From: Jonesia denitrificans DSM 20603
GTDB lineage: Bacteria; Actinomycetota; Actinomycetes; Actinomycetales; Cellulomonadaceae
DNA: 64,000 nucleotides
Direction: 5' to 3'
NCBI RefSeq assembly: GCF_000024065.1
Contig: NC_013174.1
Location: forward strand, 496,001-560,000
Shown: one piece after another, positions 17,279-25,885 of the stretch
Layout: each line of letters opens with the position of its first letter
How positions within the stretch are numbered: position 1 is the first letter of the stretch
Made by a program: the position numbers and the translations under genes
Notes under the pieces: model-generated
The model's database searches: none
Seen by the model: only the letters and a program-made list of their open reading frames with translations
Told to the model about the DNA's origin: nothing

Positions 17279-18690
17279 CACAACCCGAGTGGGACACCCA
17301 GATCCTGCACACACCCAACAGCTTGTCCTCAACGCAGGGCACTGACCCCGCCGATGCGTCAGCATCCCCACCCCAGTCAAGGGTGGCGTTGCCACACCGG
17401 TGGATGGTTGTGTGGGTTCTGGGGACCCTCCTCGCACTGGGTGTCGGATACCTCGCCGGGTTCCTTGTGCGAACCCCACTAGACCAAGCACAAGAAAACT
17501 CCCACGTTGTTATCCAAGCAACCGCAACCGCCACCATGCACGACTTTGTGCCCGACATTGCGAGTGGCACCGGGACCATCCGTAAAGGCAGAACCATCAC
17601 CCTGCCAGAGTTTGCGTTACCCAACGGGGACACCCCCATCGTCACCGAACGCATCGCCAAAGCCGGGACAACCATCGCAAGCGGCCGCCCCGTCCTCTCC
17701 ATCGCCGGACACCCCGTGTTCGTCTTATCCATCCCATTCCCGCTCTACCGCGATCTTGCCCCAGGCGACTCAGGGCACGACGTCAAAGCACTCCAACAAG
17801 AACTCGCCCGCCTCGGGCACTACCACGGTGCAATCGACGGAGACTACGGGCCAGGTATGGCCGCAGCGGTGCGTGAACTCTACCGCAGCTCAGGGGCAAC
17901 ACCCCCCAGCGCATCGGCAGACCTCCTCGACGCAGTCACCGCAGCTCAACAAGAACTCAACGCTGCCACCAGTGAGAGGCCCACCCCACCCAGCGGCGAC
18001 TCAACCACCACCGAAGACGGCACAAACACCGTACACACCGAACGCCCTCAAGCGGCCCTGACCACAGCCCTGGCCGCCGCGAAACGAGCCGCGGACACCC
18101 CACTTCCACGCTTCGCAATCATCGCGATCCCCGCGAAAAGCGTCGACGTCATCAAAACACCACCGGTTGGAACACAACTCAGCGAATCACCTGACTCACT
18201 CCACCTACGATCCCAAGGAACCACCGTCACCGGCAGACTCTCAGTCCTCGAAGCAGAAGGCTTCACCGAAGGCGACACCGTCACGGTGACCGTGCAAACC
18301 AACACCCACGTCCACGCCGAAGGAACACTGACCAACCTGTCCGAATTCAAAGAAGGCGAACCAGACAACAACATCCCACCCGGCTACGACTACGTAGTGA
18401 CCGTCCCCGCTGACAACGCCACCGAATTCTCCGACAACGACGGAGTCACCATCACCGCGTCACACACCACCACAACAGCAACCACAGCGCTCGCCGTCCC
18501 ACTCCTGGCCATCAGGCAAGACAGCAACGGAACCTATGTACTCACCGTCACCCACCCCCGTGACGCAGCAAACCCAGATGACCACACCCGCATCAACGTC
18601 ACCCCAGGCCAACAACAAGACGGGTGGGTCGACATCACCGGAGCCGACCTCAACGACGGAGACATTGTCGTCCTAGGTGGCGGCCAGTGA
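17275..18690 (+). CDS. Peptidoglycan-binding/HlyD-like membrane adaptor of an ABC exporter
   Basis: A 471-residue protein: cytoplasmic tail of about 40 residues, one membrane helix (about 41-65, MVVWVLGTLLALGVGYLAGF), then an extracytoplasmic part. A peptidoglycan-binding-1 type repeat lies near residues 158-205 (LAPGDSGHDVKALQQELARLGHYHG), and a C-terminal beta-rich adaptor region (about 330-465) ends VTPGQQQDGWVDITG-like. This PGB-plus-membrane-fusion layout is known in Gram-positive MacA-like partners of MacB-type ABC proteins. It overlaps the lipoprotein upstream (ATGA) and the ATPase downstream (GTGA), so the unit is one operon. Substrate unknown; the neighbouring secreted protein has its own Sec signal. 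Confidence 0.85.
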   Translation: MTQPEWDTQILHTPNSLSSTQGTDPADASASPPQSRVALPHRWMVVWVLGTLLALGVGYLAGFLVRTPLDQAQENSHVVIQATATATMHDFVPDIASGTGTIRKGRTITLPEFALPNGDTPIVTERIAKAGTTIASGRPVLSIAGHPVFVLSIPFPLYRDLAPGDSGHDVKALQQELARLGHYHGAIDGDYGPGMAAAVRELYRSSGATPPSASADLLDAVTAAQQELNAATSERPTPPSGDSTTTEDGTNTVHTERPQAALTTALAAAKRAADTPLPRFAIIAIPAKSVDVIKTPPVGTQLSESPDSLHLRSQGTTVTGRLSVLEAEGFTEGDTVTVTVQTNTHVHAEGTLTNLSEFKEGEPDNNIPPGYDYVVTVPADNATEFSDNDGVTITASHTTTTATTALAVPLLAIRQDSNGTYVLTVTHPRDAANPDDHTRINVTPGQQQDGWVDITGADLNDGDIVVLGGGQ

Positions 18691-19370
18691 CTGCCGTCAT
18701 CAACGCCACCCACCTGTCACGCACCTTCCCCGGCAACCCACCCATCCACGCCCTCCGCGATGCAACCCTCCGCGTCGAACCCGGAGAAAAACTCGCGATC
18801 TACGGCCCATCCGGAGCCGGCAAATCCACCCTCCTCAACCTGCTCGGCCTCCTCGACGCACCCACCAGCGGAAGTTACACCGTCCTTGGCGAAGAAACCG
18901 CGAGCATGCCAGCACGCACCAAAGACCACCTACGGTCCCAAGCAATCGGATTCGTCTTCCAACAATTCCACATCCTCGGACACCGAACGACCAGGGAAAA
19001 CATCGACCTGAAACTGTCCATCGCCCGCACCCCCACAACCACCCGAACCCGTCTCATCGACGAAGCCCTCGACAAAGTCGGACTCACCCACCGAACACAC
19101 TCCCACGCAAGGAACCTCTCCGGCGGCGAAAAACAACGGCTCGCCATCGCCCGCGCCATCGTCAACAAACCACAAATCGTCCTAGCAGACGAACCCACCG
19201 GGAACCTTGACGCCCGCAACACCGACCTCATCCTCACGCTCCTCGACGACTTCTCCGCAGCCGGCATCGCCATCGTCGTCATCACCCACTCCGATCGCAC
19301 AGCAGCCTGGTCACACCGCAACGTCTACATCGACGACGGGGTCCTCACCAACACCCCACCCAGGAGCTAA
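18687..19370 (+). CDS. ABC transporter ATPase, MacB/LolD type
   Basis: A 227-residue nucleotide-binding subunit with Walker A GPSGAGKSTLLN, Q-loop FVFQQFHIL, signature LSGGEKQRLAIARAI, Walker B IVLADEPTGNLD and the switch histidine in VVITHSD. The short length and motifs match the FtsE/LolD/MacB group, which drives mechanotransmission or export of peptides, lipoproteins or antibiotics rather than nutrient import. The GTG at 18687 overlaps the adaptor stop by GTGA and gives the normal N-terminus VINATHLSRTF; an in-frame start at 18624 would add an Arg-rich tail. It partners with the permease starting four bases after its stop. Confidence 0.93.
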   Translation: MTAVINATHLSRTFPGNPPIHALRDATLRVEPGEKLAIYGPSGAGKSTLLNLLGLLDAPTSGSYTVLGEETASMPARTKDHLRSQAIGFVFQQFHILGHRTTRENIDLKLSIARTPTTTRTRLIDEALDKVGLTHRTHSHARNLSGGEKQRLAIARAIVNKPQIVLADEPTGNLDARNTDLILTLLDDFSAAGIAIVVITHSDRTAAWSHRNVYIDDGVLTNTPPRS

Positions 19371-19373
19371 CCA

Positions 19374-20561
19374 GTGCGCGCGTTCATTGATACCTTCCAC
19401 GACTGCGCCCTCGACATGAGCGCCCGCCTCCAGCGCACACTCCTACTCGTCATCGCAGTAGCGCTCGGTGCCGGAACATTCGTCATGTCCCTGGGGTCCA
19501 ATGTGACCGCCTCCCACCAGATCACCAACGACATGGCGGCAGGAACCCTCGACCACATCAGTGTGAGCGTCTCCGGCGGAACAGAAACCCGAACCTTCCC
19601 CGACAATGCCGACACCCGCGCGCTAACCCTCCCCATGGTGGAATCCTCAGCCCGCAGACTCGACATCAGCATCGACCGGGTACAACCCAACCGGTTCACC
19701 ACCGCAAACCTCGACGACTACATCACAGACGTGACCGTCACAGGAGTGACCTCCGGTTACTTCGACGTCATGGACATCACCGGCGGAACACAAGGACACT
19801 GGGTGCTTGACGCAACCGAACACACCAACGTGGCCTACCTCGGTACCACAGCCGCCCAACAACTTGGAATCCCCACCGACACCCCCTACCCAACCGGCTA
19901 CCAAATCTCACTGGCAGGACGCCGCGTTGACGTCATCGGGATCGTGCACTCCTCACCACGAGCACGCATCGACCACCTCATCATCGTGCCCTACGCCTAC
20001 GCGCTCGCAGTAGAACCCACTGACAGTCAAGCAGTGTTGACGGTGCGCACAGCAATCGGTGCAGGGGGGCCAGTGTCCACCGCGTTGCGTCAGGTGGTGC
20101 GTCCCGATGCGCCAGAACGGCTGTCTGTTACACAGGTGGCCACGTTAGATTCGTTGAGGTCCGGGGTGGACTCCCAACTGTCCCGGTTGGGTATGTCCGT
20201 AGGGGTGACGTTGTTGGTGTTAACCACTCTTCTCATTGCGAACTCCATGATTGTGTCCGTCATGTCGCGCACTTCGGAAATCGGGTTGCGGCGTGCGCTT
20301 GGATCGTCGCACGCAGACATCGCTCGACTGTTTCTCACCGAAGGCGCCATCACCGGTGTGTTAGGTGGGCTTGCCGGGGCGGCTGTGGGGGTGGTGGGCA
20401 CGGTTGTGACCGCATTAGTCAATGGGTGGAGTGTGAGCATGCCGTGGTGGCTGCCTCTCATCGGGTTAGCTATTGGCGCAGTTGTGGGGGTTCTCGCATC
20501 GGTGTATCCGGCGTTGTCTGCTGCCAAGGTCAACCCGGCAACAGCGATCCGCGCCGATTAA
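19374..20561 (+). CDS. ABC transporter permease, FtsX/MacB type
   Basis: A 395-residue permease: N-terminal helix (about 20-40), a large extracytoplasmic domain (about 45-265), then three helices (VGVTLLVLTTLLIANSMIVSV, the GVLGGLAGAAVGVVGTVVTAL region and IGLAIGAVVGVLASVYPAL) separated by the cytoplasmic SRTSEIGLRRALGSS loop typical of FtsX-domain proteins. It forms the membrane part of a MacB-like transporter with the ATPase at 18687 and adaptor at 17275. GTG start with CAGGAGC ten bases upstream. From about 20030 the codon use shifts from C-ending to G/T-ending codons within the gene. Confidence 0.9.
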   Translation: MRAFIDTFHDCALDMSARLQRTLLLVIAVALGAGTFVMSLGSNVTASHQITNDMAAGTLDHISVSVSGGTETRTFPDNADTRALTLPMVESSARRLDISIDRVQPNRFTTANLDDYITDVTVTGVTSGYFDVMDITGGTQGHWVLDATEHTNVAYLGTTAAQQLGIPTDTPYPTGYQISLAGRRVDVIGIVHSSPRARIDHLIIVPYAYALAVEPTDSQAVLTVRTAIGAGGPVSTALRQVVRPDAPERLSVTQVATLDSLRSGVDSQLSRLGMSVGVTLLVLTTLLIANSMIVSVMSRTSEIGLRRALGSSHADIARLFLTEGAITGVLGGLAGAAVGVVGTVVTALVNGWSVSMPWWLPLIGLAIGAVVGVLASVYPALSAAKVNPATAIRAD

Positions 20562-20566
20562 ACCGG

Positions 20567-20600
20567 CGATGCCCGCCCCCCTTGCCGGGGACGGGCATCG
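20567..20600. terminator. Terminator between the exporter and YhgE-like genes
   Basis: CGATGCCCG (20567-20575) pairs with CGGGCATCG (20592-20600), with further C-run/GGGG pairing inside, starting six bases after the permease stop. The right flank is TCGTTGT. It lies between convergent genes. Confidence 0.8.
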
Positions 20601-20667
20601 TCGTTGTGCATCGTGGTTAGTCAACCCTGCGGGTCGAGCGTGGGGCGCGGCCCACAGTGGTCGCCGC

Positions 20668-23016
20668 TTATGCGGGGGACACTTGCCCGGTCGGAAGCGG
20701 CCGCCACCGTTCTTCCCGTGCTGCAGCCCACCATGCGGCTGCTCCAGCGATGAGCAACCACATGACCAAGCCAAGAAGTGCGATCCCAGCATGAGCGGAG
20801 GTTGCTCCTGCAATTGATGCATTGAGTGCATCGGCAGCAAGCGGCAGTGGCACAAGGGCGTTGAGCACCTGAAATGTGTGAGGTGCGGTGTCAATGGGGA
20901 GTAACCCGCCAACGCTGGCGGCTTGGACTGCGAAGAACAACAGTGAGACCAACCAGCCGGTGGATTTGCCCCACAGCAACACGAACACTTCGGTGATGAC
21001 CATGAACGTCAACGTCCCGACGAGCAGGACCATGATGGTCAGTGGCCAGTTCGCGATCTTCACTCCGAAGCTCACCAGGACAGCGAGGAGCGCTGCGGTT
21101 TGGATGAGGGCCGCAACCCCTGGGATGACCAACCCGGATGCGAGCCGTTGCCCAACGGGGACGGTTGTTCCCAAGTATGTGCGGGGGGAAATCCGGTGAA
21201 TCAGGGAAAGCGCGAACGCCCCAACCCACATGAACACGGCGGCGATGGGTCCGGCGAGCCCAGAGATCGCTGAGCCAAGCGGGTTCGTTTCCACGTGGTC
21301 GGAGATGATGGGTTTGGCTAGAACGCTCCCGATGGTGTCGGGAATGTCGTTGAGCGCACCAACTTGCTGTGATGCGTCCCCCAGTCCGTCAGCGAGTTCG
21401 TCTGCTCCGCCGGCGAGTTGGGTGGACCCGTCATCGAGTTGTTCCAACCCGTCAGCGAGTTCACGGGCGCCATCTCCGGCGCCGGTGATGCCGGTGGCGA
21501 GTTCGCTGGTTCCGGTGGCGAGTTGGGAGGAGCCTTGCTGGAGTTGCGATGCGCCTGCTGCAGCGGAGGACAGGCCACCGGTGAGTTCCCCAAGACCTTG
21601 TGACAGGGCCCCGGCACCGCCGTTGAGTTGTGCGGCACCGTCAGCGAGTTGGGAGGTTCCGGAGGCGAGTTCTTGGGTTCCGCCGGCTAGTTCAGTGGCA
21701 CCGTTGCTGAGTTGGGTGATGCCTTGGGTGAGTTGGGGTGCTTGGGCGGCGAGTTCGCTGGTTCCTTCTGCCAGGTCGTTGGCTCCTGCGGCGAGTGCGC
21801 TGAGACCGTCGGGAAGGTCGCTGAGGCCGGTCACGAGTTGGTCTGCGCCTTGGGAAAATCCGGTGGCTCCTTGGGAAAACCCGGAGACGACGGTGGTGAG
21901 TGTTCCCAGTGCTGCAGCGCATTCGTCAGCGGTGCTGGGGTCCGAGCAGGCCAGTTGGACCGATTGTGTCAGACCGGTGATTGCTTGTGCGCCTTGTGCG
22001 AGTTCTTCGGAACCGCCTGCCAACCCAGCGACTGCTGGACGTAGTGCTTGTGCGCCTTGTGAGGCTTGTGTGAGTCCATCTGCGAGTTGTTCAGCGCCCG
22101 AGTTGAGTTGGCGCACACCTTGTGGGAGGGCGGATGCTTCTTTTGAGAGGGTGCTTAATCCGCCTGCCAGTTCTTCCGCTCCGGCGGCGAGTTCGGATGC
22201 GCCACCTGCTAGTTCTCGGGTGCCGGTTGCCAGTTCAGAGACACCGCCAGCGAGTTGGGATGCCCCTGTGGTGAGTTGCCCGGCTCCAGACTGCGCAGAG
22301 CTCACGCCTTGGGCGAACTGACCGATCCCGGTATTGAGTTGGCGGGCGCCGTCAGCAAGCTGGGATGCACCAGTTCCTGCTTCAGTGACACCGTCTGCGA
22401 GGACGCCGGCGCCTCCAGAGATCTGGCCGAGTCCGTCGCTGAGTTCGTTAGTTCCTTGCGCGAGTTGGTTAGCTCCGTCAGCGGCGTCAGTGAGTCCACC
22501 TGCGAGGGGTTGCACCTGGGTGAGAGTGGAGTTGATGAACATTTCCGTGATCTCATACCCGGTGGTTGCTGCCGCTGTTTGGGCAATGTACTGGGACAGG
22601 AACGACACCAGCTGTGAGTTCGCCTCGTTCGTTTCAACCGTGATGGGAGCTTGGGTGGGGGAGTTGTTGAGCACCCCAACAACCGATGCGGAAAACTCTT
22701 TGGGAATGGTGATGATCGCGGCATAATCGCCGGATTCTAACCCGTCGCGCGCTGTGGACTGGGAAACAATATCCCACGTGAGAACGTCTTCGTTGGTGGT
22801 GAGTCCTGCGGTGAGGAGACGACCACCGGGGAATGGTTGAGCGTCCTCGCCTTCCCCGATGGTGGCCATTTCATCAAGGTTGACTACCGCGGCTTTGACG
22901 TTCGTGGCCGCATCGGCACGGTCGTGGTAGGACCACAGCATCAGGGCGATCGAGGCAACCGGTAAGAGGGTCGCAAGGATGAGAGCAATGACTTTCCGGC
23001 GGGACATTCCAGTCAC
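20668..23016 (-). CDS. YhgE/Pip-family membrane protein with long glycine/leucine repeat
   Basis: A 782-residue protein: N-terminal helix (KVIALILATLLPVASIALMLW), an extracytoplasmic segment, then a central region (about 165-545) of dozens of L-x-x-G-x-x-x-L type units (QLAQGTNELSDGLGQISGG, QLADGAAQLNGGAGALSQG) likely forming long coiled or stacked helices. The C-terminus has about five to six helices (from AVFMWVGAFALSLIHRIS). This is the YhgE/Pip architecture, an ABC-2-related family that includes the phage infection protein and ESX/WXG-type secretion partners. GTG 23016 overlaps the MMPL stop by GTGA, so it is translated with the exporter upstream. Confidence 0.9.
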   Translation of the reverse strand: MTGMSRRKVIALILATLLPVASIALMLWSYHDRADAATNVKAAVVNLDEMATIGEGEDAQPFPGGRLLTAGLTTNEDVLTWDIVSQSTARDGLESGDYAAIITIPKEFSASVVGVLNNSPTQAPITVETNEANSQLVSFLSQYIAQTAAATTGYEITEMFINSTLTQVQPLAGGLTDAADGANQLAQGTNELSDGLGQISGGAGVLADGVTEAGTGASQLADGARQLNTGIGQFAQGVSSAQSGAGQLTTGASQLAGGVSELATGTRELAGGASELAAGAEELAGGLSTLSKEASALPQGVRQLNSGAEQLADGLTQASQGAQALRPAVAGLAGGSEELAQGAQAITGLTQSVQLACSDPSTADECAAALGTLTTVVSGFSQGATGFSQGADQLVTGLSDLPDGLSALAAGANDLAEGTSELAAQAPQLTQGITQLSNGATELAGGTQELASGTSQLADGAAQLNGGAGALSQGLGELTGGLSSAAAGASQLQQGSSQLATGTSELATGITGAGDGARELADGLEQLDDGSTQLAGGADELADGLGDASQQVGALNDIPDTIGSVLAKPIISDHVETNPLGSAISGLAGPIAAVFMWVGAFALSLIHRISPRTYLGTTVPVGQRLASGLVIPGVAALIQTAALLAVLVSFGVKIANWPLTIMVLLVGTLTFMVITEVFVLLWGKSTGWLVSLLFFAVQAASVGGLLPIDTAPHTFQVLNALVPLPLAADALNASIAGATSAHAGIALLGLVMWLLIAGAAAWWAAAREERWRPLPTGQVSPA

Positions 23017-25742
23017 AGTGACTCCTCAATAGGGGTGGCGTGAGCCGGGACAGAAGACGAAGGAAGAATACGAGAGGTCAACGCGGTGACGACCACAGCA
23101 GGGTCCGCGTCTGCTGCTGTTCCCACAAACGTGACAATCCCTTCAGCGTGCAACGGTGCAAGCACCTCACACAGCGCATCGAGAGTTGCCGCATCCACCC
23201 GACCCCCGGACCCTGGCGCTATCAACAGGTCGGCGGTGTCAACAGCCACCACATGAGCGCCATGACGGTCGGTGAGGACCGATTCCACCCAGGCGGACAG
23301 TGTGGACAGGGTGACAGTGTTCACCGTGAACGCTGAGCGGCGTCGCAACCGGTTCCGTTCCTCGGGTTGGACACAGTCAGCAATAGTGACCACACCGGAT
23401 TCGATGCGGTGCCGCCCGGTGACCGCAGCCAGGGTTGCTTGGCGGGCCAACGTGTCGGTGGACCGAACAAGAAGAACATCACCGGTTGTTGCGGTGAGCG
23501 ACAACCCTGACACGAGCGCGTGGTCGCGGGTGTCATGCAGCACCATGTTCTCCACGCGGACAGCGACACCCGGGTTGTGGGCGGCCCATTCTTGCTGAGC
23601 GAGCCGCTTCTCCAGTCCTGTTCCTTCCACATCCAAGTGCGGCATGGTGCGTTCCAACCAGCGGGGCAGCGCCCACGCCCGATCTCCAAGGATCGCCAAC
23701 ACTGCTGGAACCAGGGTCATGCGCACAAGAAACGCGTCAATGAAAACCCCAACTGCCAACGAAAACGCAATCGGTTTGATGATCGCATCCCCCATGGGAA
23801 CAAACGACCCAAACACAGCGATCATGATGATTGCCGCCGCTGATACCACGCGCGCCGACTCGGTGTATCCGGTGAGGATCGCGCCACGCGCATCGCCTGT
23901 GTGCACGTATTCCTCGCGAATACGCGACACCAAGAACACCTCATAGTCCATGGCCAAACCGAACAACACACCCATCACAATGATCGGCATGAACGAAATG
24001 ATCGGGCCGGTGGTATCCACGTTGAGAGCGGCAGCCGCCCAGCCCCACCCAAACACAGCCCACGTCAACCCAAACGAGGCAAGAATCGACAACAAGTAGC
24101 CCAGTGTTGCCTTGATTGGTACCGCAATCGAGCGGAAGACCACCAAGAGCAGTACCAGTGACAGGCCCACCACAACCGCCCCAAACGGCAACAGTGCGTT
24201 GGACAACTTCTCCGAAATATCAATACCTGCTGCGACCTGCCCAGTCACCGTGACATTGTCAATGCCCAGGTCCTCTTCCCACCGGTCAGCCTGCTCACGA
24301 ATATCGTGGACCAACTCAGCGGTTCGTGGGTCTGTTTGCCCCCACTGGGGCACCAACTGAACCATGCCCAAGTCGGCTGTCATATTCGGGGTGGCAATTC
24401 CAATCGACGCCACCCCGTCAATAGCCTCGATGTCATCAGACAATGCCTGAACAACCCCCAGCGGATCATCGGAGGCAATAATGTCAGCGGTCACAAGAAT
24501 CGGAGCGTTAAAACCTTCCCCGTACGCATCGGCAACGAGGTCGTAGGTGTCCCGCACATCGGTGCCCACCGGCTGCGAACCGTTATCCGTCAACGCCAAG
24601 GTCAGGTCTTTTGCCGGAATAGCGGCAACGCCAAGCAACACCACACACGCTACAAGCGTCCACCACGGGTGACTGGTCGTGATCTTTACCCACCGGGCAG
24701 TGGGTTTCGCCTCGCCGGGGGTGTGGCGGCGCCGTGGTCGAAGCTTCTCACCAAGTAAAGCTAAGACTGCGGGAAGGAGCGTGATCGCGATCAACACAGC
24801 GATCGCCACAGCCGCAGCCGCAGCAAGACCCATGACCGTGAGGAACGGAATCCCGGCAACCCCCAACCCACACAAAGCAATAATGACCGTCATCCCGGCG
24901 AAGATCACCGCTGACCCTGCAGTCGCACCAGCCCGCGCGATGGACTCTGTGACATCCAGCCCGTCGGCCAACTGGGATCGGTGCCGGGAAATAATGAACA
25001 ACGCATAGTCGATGCCCACAGCCAACCCAAGCATGATCGCCAACGTGGGAGTCGTGGAAGAAATATCCGTGAAAGCTCCAGCGGTGATAACAAGCAACAT
25101 CGACACCGCCACACCAATGATCGCGGTGACGATCGGAATACCCGCAGCAATCAACGACCCAAAAGTGATCGCCAAGACAATGAGTGCGACCCCAACCCCC
25201 AACACCTCAGCAATCGAGAAATGCACCGAGGTCATCTGGAACATGCCGCCACCCACATGAGCCGTGAGGTCAGTGGACGCAGTGACGTCGTCGGCAAGGT
25301 CACGGAACCCGTCAAGGGTCGCATCGGAAATACTGCCCAACTGCACATCAAGCTGGATTTGCAGCAAGACGTTCTCTCCGTCAGGGGAGAACGACGATGC
25401 GCCACCCTCCTCAAACGGGTTGGACACAATGGCGACGTCCTCGATGGCGTTACCGTCCGCGACGATCTGCTCAATGTCGGTGCGGTAGTCCCGAATGTCG
25501 GCGCCATCAGGGGCTTGCAGGAGTAGCTGGCCACTTGCCCCGGAGACTTGCGGGAACCGTTCGGCAAGGACCTCTAACCCCTCCTGTGCTTCAGTGCCGG
25601 GAATGGAGAGGTTGTCGTTGAACTTTCCACCAGACAACACCGCCGCAGCCACACTGAGCACAATGATCATGAGCCAGGTGAGGACAGTGGCGATTTTGTG
25701 CCGGGAAAGGTAACGGCCGAGGTTATACAGCGCGGTCGACAT
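23013..25742 (-). CDS. MMPL/RND-family exporter with a degenerate ABC-ATPase-like C-terminal domain
   Basis: A 909-residue protein with about twelve membrane helices in two RND halves and two large outside loops. Each half has the MMPL hallmark: GIDYALFIISRHR near residue 243 and GLAMDYEVFLVSRIREEY near 596. Proton-driven MMPL pumps export lipids, siderophores or drugs. Residues of about 725-890 add a soluble domain that reads like an ABC ATPase core (VRVENMVLHD, LSLTATTGDVLLVR, then ATLAAVTGRHRIESGVVTI and EERNRLRRRSAF). The Walker A GK-S/T is absent and no ABC signature or Walker B is intact. ATG 25742 is chosen because AGGAG lies seven bases upstream. Divergent from its likely TetR repressor. 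Confidence 0.9.
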   Translation of the reverse strand: MSTALYNLGRYLSRHKIATVLTWLMIIVLSVAAAVLSGGKFNDNLSIPGTEAQEGLEVLAERFPQVSGASGQLLLQAPDGADIRDYRTDIEQIVADGNAIEDVAIVSNPFEEGGASSFSPDGENVLLQIQLDVQLGSISDATLDGFRDLADDVTASTDLTAHVGGGMFQMTSVHFSIAEVLGVGVALIVLAITFGSLIAAGIPIVTAIIGVAVSMLLVITAGAFTDISSTTPTLAIMLGLAVGIDYALFIISRHRSQLADGLDVTESIARAGATAGSAVIFAGMTVIIALCGLGVAGIPFLTVMGLAAAAAVAIAVLIAITLLPAVLALLGEKLRPRRRHTPGEAKPTARWVKITTSHPWWTLVACVVLLGVAAIPAKDLTLALTDNGSQPVGTDVRDTYDLVADAYGEGFNAPILVTADIIASDDPLGVVQALSDDIEAIDGVASIGIATPNMTADLGMVQLVPQWGQTDPRTAELVHDIREQADRWEEDLGIDNVTVTGQVAAGIDISEKLSNALLPFGAVVVGLSLVLLLVVFRSIAVPIKATLGYLLSILASFGLTWAVFGWGWAAAALNVDTTGPIISFMPIIVMGVLFGLAMDYEVFLVSRIREEYVHTGDARGAILTGYTESARVVSAAAIIMIAVFGSFVPMGDAIIKPIAFSLAVGVFIDAFLVRMTLVPAVLAILGDRAWALPRWLERTMPHLDVEGTGLEKRLAQQEWAAHNPGVAVRVENMVLHDTRDHALVSGLSLTATTGDVLLVRSTDTLARQATLAAVTGRHRIESGVVTIADCVQPEERNRLRRRSAFTVNTVTLSTLSAWVESVLTDRHGAHVVAVDTADLLIAPGSGGRVDAATLDALCEVLAPLHAEGIVTFVGTAADADPAVVVTALTSRILPSSSVPAHATPIEESL

Positions 25743-25799
25743 GCGGGCTCCTGCGGGGGAGGGAGACGGGCCGGTGTGAGGAGACACCTCACACTTCTC

Positions 25800-25843
25800 A
25801 ATACGATTTTGTATTCAATACACTAATGGATCGGGCCTAGAAT
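25800..25843. promoter_or_regulatory. TetR operator and promoter between the MMPL and tetR genes
   Basis: AATAC-GATTTT-GTATT (25800-25815) is an exact 5-base inverted repeat in an AT-rich island, followed by a further half site CAATAC (25816-25821). A possible tetR promoter reads TTCAAT (25814-25819), 18 bases, TAGAAT (25838-25843), so repressor binding would overlap the -35 box. It would repress both directions. Confidence 0.65.
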
Positions 25844-25885
25844 GGGATACGTGTGCTGCGGCACACAACTCAAGGAGGACAAGAC

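Noticed and set aside
21230-22321. A 363-codon Ser/Pro/Ala-rich frame on the + strand
   Set aside because: It is the mirror of the YhgE repeat array; the repeated LxxG codons avoid stops on the other strand.
20668-23016. CRISPR-like periodicity in the repeat region
   Set aside because: The periodicity is a protein-coding heptad-type repeat in frame, with no constant repeat/unique spacer structure.
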